DNA from: Melioribacteraceae bacterium
GTDB lineage: Bacteria; Bacteroidota; Ignavibacteria; Ignavibacteriales; Melioribacteraceae
DNA: 64,000 nt
Direction: 5' to 3'
Assembly: GCA_016927595.1 (NCBI GenBank)
Contig: JAFGMI010000018.1
Coordinates: 62,001 to 126,000 of the forward strand
Of the stretch, positions 27,644-36,057 are shown one piece after another. The notes below the pieces were generated by a model. It ran no database searches, was not told the DNA's origin, and was given only the letters and a program-made list of their open reading frames with translations. The translations under genes and the position numbers were made by a program. How positions within the stretch are numbered: the first letter of the stretch is position 1; every line of letters begins with the position of its first letter.

Positions 27644-27666
27644 TTATTTAAATCTAGTCTTAATAA
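27644..27666 (-). promoter_or_regulatory. 23-bp palindromic operator candidate, copy 2 (barrel gene)
   Basis: An exact copy of the 23 bases found upstream of feoA, here 56 bp upstream of the chosen start of the barrel gene. The flanks of the two copies differ, so the identity is confined to the element itself, as expected for a protein-binding site rather than a large duplication. Confidence 0.65.
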
Positions 27667-28066
27667 GAATTATTGTCAATATAAAAACATCTTAAAATCT
27701 TTTTATATTAAAAAGAATTGTATGAAAACCTTTTTTGTTGTTCCCGGGAACGTATTCTGAATCGGAAGTCAGCCGATATGCAGGATTTTTTTTGACTTTA
27801 TTGAATCCACCGAATTACCTGCAAACATAAGAAGTAGTTCAGCTTTACCGGAGGACTGAATTGCGAGATAATGTTTTTAATGAATATTTCATCAATTCTT
27901 ATAGCTGATAATCAATCAAAGCAATAGAATATTTATCTGTAACTTCATATTGTTATCGATGTTAATGGTTGACATGACTTACTACTTCAGTATTACAATA
28001 CCAACTCGACAAAACAAGCGGACGAGTAAAATGAAATATATTATTACTGAATTGTTTTCACACTTA
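27667..28066. other. gene-free region between barrel gene and K+ channel
   Basis: About 400 bp with no convincing gene on either strand; short frames exist, but none has a start, ribosome site and length that support translation. A TTGACA followed 16 bases later by TATTAC occurs near 27971 on the plus strand but has no plus-strand gene after it. Confidence 0.4.
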
Positions 28067-28864
28067 TTATAACCGTGTCCCGCAGTATTTACAATAAACC
28101 GCATTCAGATCGTGCCTTTCTTTCGAACAATTAGGACATACCTGGGTTGAAACCTGCTTGCTTCTAACGTTTACATACTCTGCAGTTACAATACCGGTCG
28201 GCACTGCTATTATTCCATAACCCATAATCATAATAACGGATGCAAGCAATTGACCCAAGGGTGTCTGAGGGGTAATATCTCCGAATCCGACAGTTGTAAG
28301 AGTAACTATAGCCCAATATATACTTTTAGGAATACTCGTAAAACCCGATTCCTCACCTTCAATCATATAGATAAGAGAGCCCATAATAACTACCAGGATA
28401 AGAACAGTATAAAGGAAGACGACGATCTTAGTTCTGCTTGCCATAAGTGCTTCTTTTAGTAATCTGGCTGCACTCATATACTGAACAATCTTCAGAACCC
28501 GGAACACTCTCAAGACCCTCAGCACTCTTATTACAAGCAGAAACTGAGTACCCGGCAAAAGCAGGCTCAGGTATGTCGGGAATACGGCAAGTAAATCCAC
28601 AAGTCCATAGAAACTAGCGGCGTATTTCAGGGGTTTGCCTACGCAAAATAATCTTAGCGAGTATTCAATCGAAAACAGAATTGTGAAGAACCATTCAATA
28701 ACATAAAGTTCTTGTCCATACTGCATCCGGATTGATTTAATACTGTCGAGCATTACAGCGATAACACTCATTATTATACTGATGATGAGTATAATATCGA
28801 AAGCTTTACCGGCGGGAGTATCGGCTTCAAAAATTATTTCGTGAAGTCTGGATCGTATTCTCAT
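28067..28864 (-). CDS. voltage-gated K+ channel with C-terminal zinc ribbon
   Basis: A 265-residue six-helix channel. S4 near residues 110-127 holds regularly spaced arginines (L-V-I-R-V-L-R-V-L-R-V-F-R-V-L-K), the pore helix is followed by the selectivity filter T-T-V-G-F-G-D (190-196), and S6 follows. The cytoplasmic end carries C-P-N-C and C-K-Y-C-G (about residues 243-262), a zinc-ribbon module not usual in KvAP/KvLm-like channels, perhaps for regulation or assembly. It is a single gene with gene-free DNA on both sides. Confidence 0.9.
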   Translation of the reverse strand: MRIRSRLHEIIFEADTPAGKAFDIILIISIIMSVIAVMLDSIKSIRMQYGQELYVIEWFFTILFSIEYSLRLFCVGKPLKYAASFYGLVDLLAVFPTYLSLLLPGTQFLLVIRVLRVLRVFRVLKIVQYMSAARLLKEALMASRTKIVVFLYTVLILVVIMGSLIYMIEGEESGFTSIPKSIYWAIVTLTTVGFGDITPQTPLGQLLASVIMIMGYGIIAVPTGIVTAEYVNVRSKQVSTQVCPNCSKERHDLNAVYCKYCGTRL

Positions 28865-29219
28865 TTGTATTGCTCGTACATATAAAATTTAAGTATTGAT
28901 TCAGAAATACCCTGATGAAATTGGCAAGATTGAATTACCATCATGCCATAAAACAAAAAATGAATGCCGTATTTGTTTATTTATAATAAAAGAGCCCGCT
29001 CTCTGCAGCAGCTCATCATTCTTATTCCTGACGGTTCCAATTTCCTGAGAAATGCATTAAACAAAAATTACTTAATTAAGAGACACCAACTGTATTAAAA
29101 TGCCTGTGTAATATAATGTGACCCTAATTGTTAACCGTTGAAACAAGCTTACTGCTTGGATCATCTTTTTGTATCTGTGAACTAAACAATATTTTATTTC
29201 TGGCTTTTTACTATTTGTA
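28865..29219. other. gene-free region between K+ channel and TPR protein
   Basis: A 355-bp AT-rich stretch without a credible gene. It must contain the K+ channel promoter. CAAGC and GCTTG at 29143-29157 form a small hairpin that on the minus strand is followed by TTTC and could end the TPR transcript. Nothing else was seen. Confidence 0.4.
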
Positions 29220-30665
29220 TCACATTTTAATTTTATTTCTAACCAGCGCATAATCAAAACTGTTTTGATTCCAGTATTTTATTCTGTCAAGGTAAGCTCC
29301 GGCATTTTCTTCGTAACCGAGTGCGTCGAATGCCATTGCCATATAGTACCATGTGTGAGGGTTTTCTGTATCCGCTTCATTGAATTTAGTAATTGCAATT
29401 TCAGGCTGGTTATTTTCAAGATAATATATTCCCGTAACGAGATTAATTCTTTTCCTTTCAGAAAGTATCAGCCTGTCTTTAACAACAGCGTCACAATTAC
29501 TCAATTGCTCTTTTGCTTCCTTAAGTTTCCCGCTTTTAACGAGCCAGAAACAATTATTGATTTCGGATTCAACCATGTATGCCTGTTCAGAGGAACTCGA
29601 CATTCTCATTATCTTTATCATTTCATCAGCTTTATTATAGTATTTTTCAGCCCTTTCAAACTGATTATTCTCCGTGAGCAGCAGACCGATCAGATTGTAT
29701 GTATCAATTATATCCGGTGTAAGACTAGCATTTTCAGCGAATGTTGCACGCAGAACAAGCGTATTTACGGCTTCGTCGATATTATTCTCATGGATATATG
29801 AAACTGCTATCCAGAGAAGAGCATCGAGCTTTTCATTAATTCTTGTTGCTTTTTCATGTTGACGATGATAGTAATCGCGGGCTTTTTCATATTCACCGAG
29901 AAAAATATAATTATTCCCTATCCCTGCCAGTGCCTGGGTAAAAAGGACATCCTTCTGATAAGCGGTCTGGTACTGATGAATAGACTCTTCATACTGTCCC
30001 TGTTTCATAAGCAATTCTGCGTATGAATCATATGGATTAGGATTATCGGGCATCAAAGTTATATACTTTTTGAAAGCCTCCTCAGCGGCTTCAAGAAAAC
30101 CGAGATCAATAAAATCATAACCAATTTTATTATAAGCAGCGGCGTACTCATAGTCGATTTGAACAGCTTTAAGATAATGCATTAAGGCTGTCGGTATATC
30201 GACTATATAATCATAATGGATTCCCGCATAATAATGTATCCTTTTATCTTTGGGATATAGGTCGAGCAGTTTTCTTATATGATCTTTCTGAGCCAGATGG
30301 TCGCTTTCCTCAAGTGCTTTATGAAACATGATAAAATGTTTTTCGCCTTCAGTAACCAAGTCGATAAGTGCTTCTGCTTTAGAAAGATTTTCCCTTACAA
30401 CATTATATCCTCCTCCGCAGCGTGCTCTGTAAAGGTACGCCATAGCAAATCCGGGATCTGTAAGAATAGCTTCATCAAATAAGGCGGCGGCAGTGGCATA
30501 TTGAATATTTTCGAACCTGTATCTTCCCTCCATGAAGTAGCTAAGAGCTTCTTCAGATTGAGCTGTAATGGGCATATCGCTTTGCTGCGCTGAAAACTGA
30601 AAAGTTAATAGCAGATAAACGAGGGTAGTTGTTGCAAATCTAAAATATCGCATTTTATCCTCCAT
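29220..30665 (-). CDS. exported TPR-repeat protein
   Basis: A 481-residue protein with an N-terminal signal (about 1-27, ending F-S-A-Q-Q) and at least eight helical pairs of TPR type. Clear units include A-A-A-L-F-D-E-A-I-L-T-D-P, A-A-E-E-A-F-K-K-Y-I-T-L-M-P-D-N-P and A-G-I-G-N-N-Y-I-F-L-G-E-Y-E-K-A. TPR arrays mediate protein contacts; no catalytic domain is present. The ATG at 30665 could be replaced by one a few codons inside. Likely a periplasmic scaffold; partner unknown. Confidence 0.8.
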   Translation of the reverse strand: MEDKMRYFRFATTTLVYLLLTFQFSAQQSDMPITAQSEEALSYFMEGRYRFENIQYATAAALFDEAILTDPGFAMAYLYRARCGGGYNVVRENLSKAEALIDLVTEGEKHFIMFHKALEESDHLAQKDHIRKLLDLYPKDKRIHYYAGIHYDYIVDIPTALMHYLKAVQIDYEYAAAYNKIGYDFIDLGFLEAAEEAFKKYITLMPDNPNPYDSYAELLMKQGQYEESIHQYQTAYQKDVLFTQALAGIGNNYIFLGEYEKARDYYHRQHEKATRINEKLDALLWIAVSYIHENNIDEAVNTLVLRATFAENASLTPDIIDTYNLIGLLLTENNQFERAEKYYNKADEMIKIMRMSSSSEQAYMVESEINNCFWLVKSGKLKEAKEQLSNCDAVVKDRLILSERKRINLVTGIYYLENNQPEIAITKFNEADTENPHTWYYMAMAFDALGYEENAGAYLDRIKYWNQNSFDYALVRNKIKM

Positions 30666-30788
30666 ACTCGTCTTGTTCGCCTTTTAATTATTGACGGAAA
30701 GTCCGGGTAAATGTTCCCATGAATCATAATTTAATCAATCTGCTCCATTATATGTTTTACAGAATAAAAGAACTGATAAAAACGTATT

Positions 30789-31751
30789 CTAAAGTTTAGA
30801 ATCCCCCCTATTTGATCTTACTTTTCTCGAAAAAAGAGATAGATCAGGATCAAAAAGAAATCGAAGCCATAACAACACCCATGATTTATGATAATGAAGA
30901 TTGTTATAAAATTCCGGAGCTGTCGATTTTACCTTCCGTAAATTATTCCAGGGTATGGAAGGAAAATCGTGATGTTCGTTGTGATATCCAACGTTTAGTG
31001 CAAGAACATTAAGGGGACCGTAATAACTGTATGTTTCCTGCGGAGGATATGTGAGAAAATGTTCCTGGATCCAACGTGCACCAAGAGGATGAAATCCGAT
31101 CGAAAACGCGAATGAAAACACGAAGTAAAGGAAGGAAGTCCATCCGAGAAAATATATCACTATAAAATCGAAACCGAATACAAGCAGCCAGTTCAGTACC
31201 GTCCAGCCGTTCATGAACTTAATTTCCTTCAAACGCGGTGGTCTCAAAGCCTGAAATATCGGGAAGAGAAATTCCCAAATCGCTTTGCCGATAGCCGAGC
31301 TGCCAATTAATCGTGCTTCCCATCTGCTTGCAAGATCTGCATCGAGTTCATAAACTCCCTGAAACGAATGATGTTTTAAATGATATGATCTGAATGACAC
31401 TGCACTTGGTACAACATTCGGCAGATCGGCTATTATGCCTGAAATATAATTCAGGGATCTTTGTTTAAATATCAGATTATGAGCCGCTTCGTGAATAAGT
31501 ACAAACAGAGTATGATTGGCAAAGGCTCCGATAAGCCATGCGACAATAATTGCAGTCCACCATGGGAGATCAGTAATAAGCGCGGCAATAATAATCTGAA
31601 AGGTAACAATTGACAGAAGAATCAGAAAACTGTAAGGATTTCTACCGATTAAATTCCTGATTTCAGGATGAGATTTAAGAATTTTCTTAGTTCTCGACTT
31701 GTGCGGTTCCGGTTCATCCGAATAAGTAAAATCTCTTGTTTTGGAAGTCAT
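30789..31751 (-). CDS. DES1-like sphingolipid delta-4 (dihydroceramide) desaturase
   Basis: A 320-residue membrane di-iron desaturase. I start it at ATG 31751 because GGAGG lies five bases before it; an upstream ATG at 31763 lies in front of that site. The N terminus (D-E-P-E-P-H-K-S-R-T then S-H-P-E-I-R-N-L) matches the lipid-desaturase domain of eukaryotic DEGS/DES1. Histidine boxes are H-E-A-A-H (87-91), H-L-K-H-H (124-128) and H-N-E-H-H-D-F-P-S-I-P (257 on). Length equals the eukaryotic enzymes. It would introduce a double bond in sphingoid or related acyl lipids. A plain fatty-acid desaturase is the alternative. Confidence 0.82.
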   Translation of the reverse strand: MTSKTRDFTYSDEPEPHKSRTKKILKSHPEIRNLIGRNPYSFLILLSIVTFQIIIAALITDLPWWTAIIVAWLIGAFANHTLFVLIHEAAHNLIFKQRSLNYISGIIADLPNVVPSAVSFRSYHLKHHSFQGVYELDADLASRWEARLIGSSAIGKAIWEFLFPIFQALRPPRLKEIKFMNGWTVLNWLLVFGFDFIVIYFLGWTSFLYFVFSFAFSIGFHPLGARWIQEHFLTYPPQETYSYYGPLNVLALNVGYHNEHHDFPSIPWNNLRKVKSTAPEFYNNLHYHKSWVLLWLRFLFDPDLSLFSRKVRSNRGDSKL

Positions 31752-31888
31752 TTGATCCTCCATCGATGCAATAAGGAAAGAATGTTATAACGGTTTTAAA
31801 ATAGCAATTTAAGAGTCTTCTATCAATTTTAATATTGTAGAAAACCCGAGAAAAGCCAGGAAGTTTTTCTTAATGCTTGGCATTAAAA

Positions 31889-31915
31889 AACCCGGTTTCA
31901 AAAAGCAACCGGGTT
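31889..31915 (-). terminator. rho-independent terminator of the peroxiredoxin gene
   Basis: On the minus strand AACCCGGTT and AACCGGGTT form a nine-pair stem with a nine-base loop, followed by TTTTTTAATG. It lies 17 bp after the peroxiredoxin stop codon. Confidence 0.85.
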
Positions 31916-31931
31916 ACATTCAGCGGCAAAT

Positions 31932-32576
31932 TTAATTTAAGTCTTTTTTACTGAAATACCAGTCAGTATACTCATAGCCTTCGCCTTCTCTTTTGGCTGC
32001 TGCTTCCTGAGTCAACGGTGGCGGAACAATTACCTTTTCACCCGGGCGCCAGTTTTCGGGAGTAGCTACGCCATTCTTATCGGAAGTCTGAAGCGCCTCA
32101 ACTATTCTGTAAATTTCATCAATACTTCTGCCGTTAGTAAGCGGATAATATACCATTGCTCTGAGAATACCTTTATCGTCTATTATAAAAACCGCTCGTA
32201 CGGCTGATGTATCGGAAGCATCGGGGTGTATCATACCGTAGAGTTTTGCGACACCCATATCTAAATCGGCTATAACCGGAAAAGGAATTTCAACATCAAA
32301 CTTTTCCTTAATATTTCTTACCCATGCCAGATGAGAATATACACTGTCTATACTTAATCCGATAACCTTTGTATTAAGCTTTTCGAAGTCAGAATTTTTT
32401 TTAGCGAATGCCATAAATTCGGTTGTACATACCGGCGTAAAATCTGCAGGATGCGAAAATAGCACTACCCACTTACCCTTATAATCAGAGAGCTTTATAT
32501 CACCATGTGTTGTTTTTGCTTTAAACTCCGGAGCCGGTGCATTAATTCTCGGAAGTGTTATTTTATTTTCTTCCAT
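31932..32576 (-). CDS. peroxiredoxin, 1-Cys (Prx6/AhpC-like) type
   Basis: A 214-residue peroxidase starting at ATG 32576, which follows GGAGGAAAG; the open frame extends 50 codons further upstream without a ribosome site. The catalytic loop is H-P-A-D-F-T-P-V-C-T-T-E, with the peroxidatic cysteine and conserved Pro, Thr. The Prx6-type C-terminal arm contains R-P-G-E-K-V-I-V-P-P-P. It reduces hydrogen peroxide and organic hydroperoxides in the cytoplasm. It is divergent from the DEAD-box helicase gene and has its own terminator. Confidence 0.92.
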   Translation of the reverse strand: MEENKITLPRINAPAPEFKAKTTHGDIKLSDYKGKWVVLFSHPADFTPVCTTEFMAFAKKNSDFEKLNTKVIGLSIDSVYSHLAWVRNIKEKFDVEIPFPVIADLDMGVAKLYGMIHPDASDTSAVRAVFIIDDKGILRAMVYYPLTNGRSIDEIYRIVEALQTSDKNGVATPENWRPGEKVIVPPPLTQEAAAKREGEGYEYTDWYFSKKDLN

Positions 32577-32935
32577 CTTTCCTCCATTTATATTTAATTG
32601 AATTATAAACCATTGGTAAGATGATTTTATGATTAAAAAGATGCAGAATTTACTATCACTGACTTGCATAATCAAAATTATGTTTTCATGATTATTCAGT
32701 TTTAATATTGAACAGCCGGTATTCAAGGTCTCTAAATAATTTTGATTAAAAGTTTGTTTTTATTTCGTATTTTTGATGCAGGTTATTTCAAATGGTACGG
32801 TAACATCAGAATTTATTCCGATAGTACACCTCGAAAATTGATGAACTCACTTTTCATGGATCTTCCGCTGAAGAAAATTTACCTTCATTTAAATATCTGA
32901 TAAATTATTAATAAAAAAATATAAACTGGAAAAAT

Positions 32936-34687
32936 ATGAACTCATTTGATGTTCTCAATCTTGACGAGGAACTGCTTAAAGCAGTTAAAGATTTGGGATT
33001 TGAAAATCCGACTCCCGTTCAGGAGAAGGTGATACCCTCAATGCTTGAAAGTAACAAGCGCGATATAATTGCACTGGCACAAACAGGTACAGGCAAGACC
33101 GCAGCCTTCGGACTGCCGATAATTCAGAATGTTGATGCTTCAAGCAAGTTTACTCAATGCTTAATACTTGCCCCGACAAGAGAGCTGTGTCTGCAAATAG
33201 CCGACGATCTTACGAGTTTCGCCAAATATAAAAGTAATATCACTATCGCCGCTGTTTTCGGCGGAGCCAGCATCGAAAAACAAATATCGATGATTAAAAA
33301 GGGAGCACAGATAATATCAGCTACTCCGGGCAGACTCCTCGATCTGATGAACAGGAATATTATTAAACTGAATAAGATTAATACAGTTGTTCTTGATGAA
33401 GCTGATGAAATGCTGAATATGGGATTCCGTGAAGACCTTGAGGAAATATTAAGCACTACTCCCTCTGCAAGAAATACTCTTTTATTCTCTGCCACAATGC
33501 CGAGAGAGGTAAGAGCAATTGCAAATAATTACATGAAAAATCCAATAGAGATTACGATAGGCAAAAAGAATACAGGCGCTCTTACGGTAAGCCATGAATG
33601 CTATATGGTTCAGGCTAAGGACCGATATCTTGCACTGAAGCGTATAGTGGATTTTTATCCGGACATTTACGGAATTGTATTTTGCCGCACACGCAAGGAA
33701 ACCCAGGATGTTGCTGATTTGTTAATGCGGGACGGCTATAACGCCGATGCAATACATGGAGATCTTTCACAAGCCCAGCGCGACACTGTAATGGGCAAAT
33801 TCAGAATAAAGCATATTAAACTGCTTGTTGCTACCGATGTTGCTGCCAGAGGTCTGGATGTAGAGAATCTTACTCATATAATAAATTATAACCTGCCGGA
33901 TGAGTTGGAAGTATACACACACAGAAGCGGCAGAACCGGACGCGCCGGTAAAATCGGGACTTCAATCGTAATAGCTAACCTTAAGGAAAAAAGTAAAATT
34001 CAACAGATTGAAAGAATGATAGATAAAAAATTTGACTTTAAACCTATCCCTTCGGGTAAAGATATTTGCAGCCAGCAGGTGCTGCATGTTGTTGACCGTG
34101 TTGAAAAAGTTGAAGTTGATTATTCACAGATTGAACCATTTCTACCGGTTATTTTCAAAAAACTGGAGTGGCTTGACCGCGAAGAATTAATAAGAAAATT
34201 TGTCTCGGTTGAATTCAACCGCTTTCTCGATTATTACAGAAATGCCCCCGACTTAAATGTTCCCGTATCATCAAAAAGCAAGCGGAGAACAAAAGACGCC
34301 ATCACACAGCAGAATATGTTCACAAGATTTTTTATAAATCTCGGCATAAAAGATAGTCTTAAGCCTGTTCAACTGATTGGTATGATAAACGATTTTACCA
34401 ACATAAGGGACATTGAAATAGGTGCTATCGATATAATGAAGAACTTTTCTTTTTTCGAAGCGGATGCAGCATACAGCGATTTAATTATAGAGGGATTTAA
34501 GAACAAGAAACTGAATGAAAGAGAAATTAATGTTGAAGTCGCTGAAAAAAAGAAATATGGCGGTGATTCAGGTGCCGGTAAATTTTCAAGGGAACATGGA
34601 AGCCGGAAAGGACGTTCATTTAAAAAAGCAAGATCGTTGAAATCTCTTAATGAAAATAATACGCGCAGGAAAAAGAAAAGAAGATAA
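32936..34687 (+). CDS. deaD: DEAD-box RNA helicase (DeaD/CsdA-like)
   Basis: A 583-residue ATP-dependent RNA helicase. In order: Q motif G-F-E-N-P-T-P-V-Q, Walker A A-Q-T-G-T-G-K-T, P-T-R-E-L, D-E-A-D, S-A-T, then the second RecA lobe with V-A-T-D-V-A-A-R-G-L-D and H-R-S-G-R-T-G-R-A-G. A DbpA/CsdA-like RNA-binding domain and a lysine/arginine-rich tail close the protein. It remodels structured RNA in ribosome assembly or cold adaptation. The 209-bp upstream gap may hold a regulated leader, but no specific element was identified. Confidence 0.92.
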   Translation: MNSFDVLNLDEELLKAVKDLGFENPTPVQEKVIPSMLESNKRDIIALAQTGTGKTAAFGLPIIQNVDASSKFTQCLILAPTRELCLQIADDLTSFAKYKSNITIAAVFGGASIEKQISMIKKGAQIISATPGRLLDLMNRNIIKLNKINTVVLDEADEMLNMGFREDLEEILSTTPSARNTLLFSATMPREVRAIANNYMKNPIEITIGKKNTGALTVSHECYMVQAKDRYLALKRIVDFYPDIYGIVFCRTRKETQDVADLLMRDGYNADAIHGDLSQAQRDTVMGKFRIKHIKLLVATDVAARGLDVENLTHIINYNLPDELEVYTHRSGRTGRAGKIGTSIVIANLKEKSKIQQIERMIDKKFDFKPIPSGKDICSQQVLHVVDRVEKVEVDYSQIEPFLPVIFKKLEWLDREELIRKFVSVEFNRFLDYYRNAPDLNVPVSSKSKRRTKDAITQQNMFTRFFINLGIKDSLKPVQLIGMINDFTNIRDIEIGAIDIMKNFSFFEADAAYSDLIIEGFKNKKLNEREINVEVAEKKKYGGDSGAGKFSREHGSRKGRSFKKARSLKSLNENNTRRKKKRR

Positions 34688-34720
34688 AATGTTCATGATT
34701 TTTAATTCCAGAACGTTTAA

Positions 34721-36028
34721 TCAATCCATTTGAATACCACCTGTTAACCGAAGGATTTCGAGTTGCGTTATGGCAGCATTGTACTTTGCAGTAACCAACG
34801 CATTGAGCGCCCTGGAGTAATTAAGCTGAGCATCTCTGAACTCGAGAGAAGTGGTTGTGCCGGTCTGATATCGTTCATTCTGTAAATTAAGATTCTGTTC
34901 TGCAGCTTTAACATTTTCTTCTTCGAGTTTTATAAAATCAAGCTGCGTTTTATAGGTATCGTATTTTTCCTTAATGCTGCCAAGCAGTTCTGTTTCGACT
35001 TTCTGAAGCGTAATTTTCTGTAAATCGTCCTGAATCTGTGCCGATTGTATTTCAATGCTGTTTTTAAAGCCGTTAAAGATATTAAATGAAATGGAAAGTC
35101 CGATACTGCCATCGGTGCTTTTCGTAGTTACATCTCCGGAGAATCTGGGACTGTCGGATGCAACGGTTCTGTCACTATAACCATAAACACCGTTGAGTAT
35201 AAGACGCGGGTAATAGTTTGATTGACTTATGCTCAAATTATTAGCAGCTATAATTTTATTCTGCTGAGCAATTAATAAATCACTGCTGTTGTTGAGAGCC
35301 GCTGCTTTGAGATCATTAAATTCATACTCCAGTCCTGCAACAGTAATTTCTTTAGCTACCTCAATAGAATCTTCAGGCGAACGCCCAAGTGAAATATTAA
35401 GATTTTTCTTTGCAATAATTACCTGAAGTTTTCTTTGCAGCAGTTCAGATTTATCTGAGTTATACGAAACCTGTGCGTTTAAAAGATCGGTCGACGACGC
35501 ACCGCCGAGTTCGTTTCTGATTCCTGCTTTATCCAGCCGGTCTTTTGATATTTGAAGAGTAGTAAGCGTGATATCGTAAAGCTTCTCCTGCAAAACAAGA
35601 TTATAATATGACTGCGCAATGCCGATAACTGAACTTTCAATAATACTCTTTGCCTGAAACTCTCCAAGTTTAGCCAGTTCCTTATAACGCACATTATCGA
35701 CAAACATTTTAAAGCCATCGAACAGCGTCCAATTTAAAGCAACCTGCCCGCCCCAGGAATTTGTTGTTGAATTTCCGAAGCTGAAAGGTGAATTTGTTTC
35801 CTGTTCCGATTTGCTGATTGACGTGTTGCCGGAAATATCTATATTAGGAAGGAATCCGGAAGTCCCCAGTTTAGCGGTGTTCAAGGATATTTCAGCACTC
35901 TTTCTTGCTATCTGAATATCAAAATTATTTTTAAGTCCTACTCGTATTGCATCCTGAACAGTTAAAAATGTTTGTGCATTTACAATAAATGGAATGAGTA
36001 TCATTAAATAAATTTTATACTTCATCAA
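34721..36028 (-). CDS. TolC-family outer-membrane efflux protein
   Basis: A 435-residue TolC/OprM-like protein with signal peptide (to about residue 18, V-N-A-Q-T). The two internal repeats of long helices plus beta strands are visible, with Q-V-A-L-N-W-T-L-F-D-G-F and L-S-I-S-F-N-I-F-N-G-F marking the strand segments of each half. It forms the outer-membrane channel of the RND pump whose inner-membrane and adaptor genes precede it on the same strand (29-bp gap). It is convergent with deaD. Confidence 0.9.
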   Translation of the reverse strand: MMKYKIYLMILIPFIVNAQTFLTVQDAIRVGLKNNFDIQIARKSAEISLNTAKLGTSGFLPNIDISGNTSISKSEQETNSPFSFGNSTTNSWGGQVALNWTLFDGFKMFVDNVRYKELAKLGEFQAKSIIESSVIGIAQSYYNLVLQEKLYDITLTTLQISKDRLDKAGIRNELGGASSTDLLNAQVSYNSDKSELLQRKLQVIIAKKNLNISLGRSPEDSIEVAKEITVAGLEYEFNDLKAAALNNSSDLLIAQQNKIIAANNLSISQSNYYPRLILNGVYGYSDRTVASDSPRFSGDVTTKSTDGSIGLSISFNIFNGFKNSIEIQSAQIQDDLQKITLQKVETELLGSIKEKYDTYKTQLDFIKLEEENVKAAEQNLNLQNERYQTGTTTSLEFRDAQLNYSRALNALVTAKYNAAITQLEILRLTGGIQMD

Positions 36029-36057
36029 ACTCTCATATTTATTCTAAAATCAATAAA

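Noticed and set aside
27667-28066. Possible gene remnant or small protein upstream of the barrel gene
   Set aside because: Short frames look plausible for 15-30 codons, but they conflict between frames and lack starts and ribosome sites.
29072-29257. Small minus-strand reading frame after the TPR gene
   Set aside because: It overlaps the TPR stop region, has no ribosome site and no recognisable protein features.
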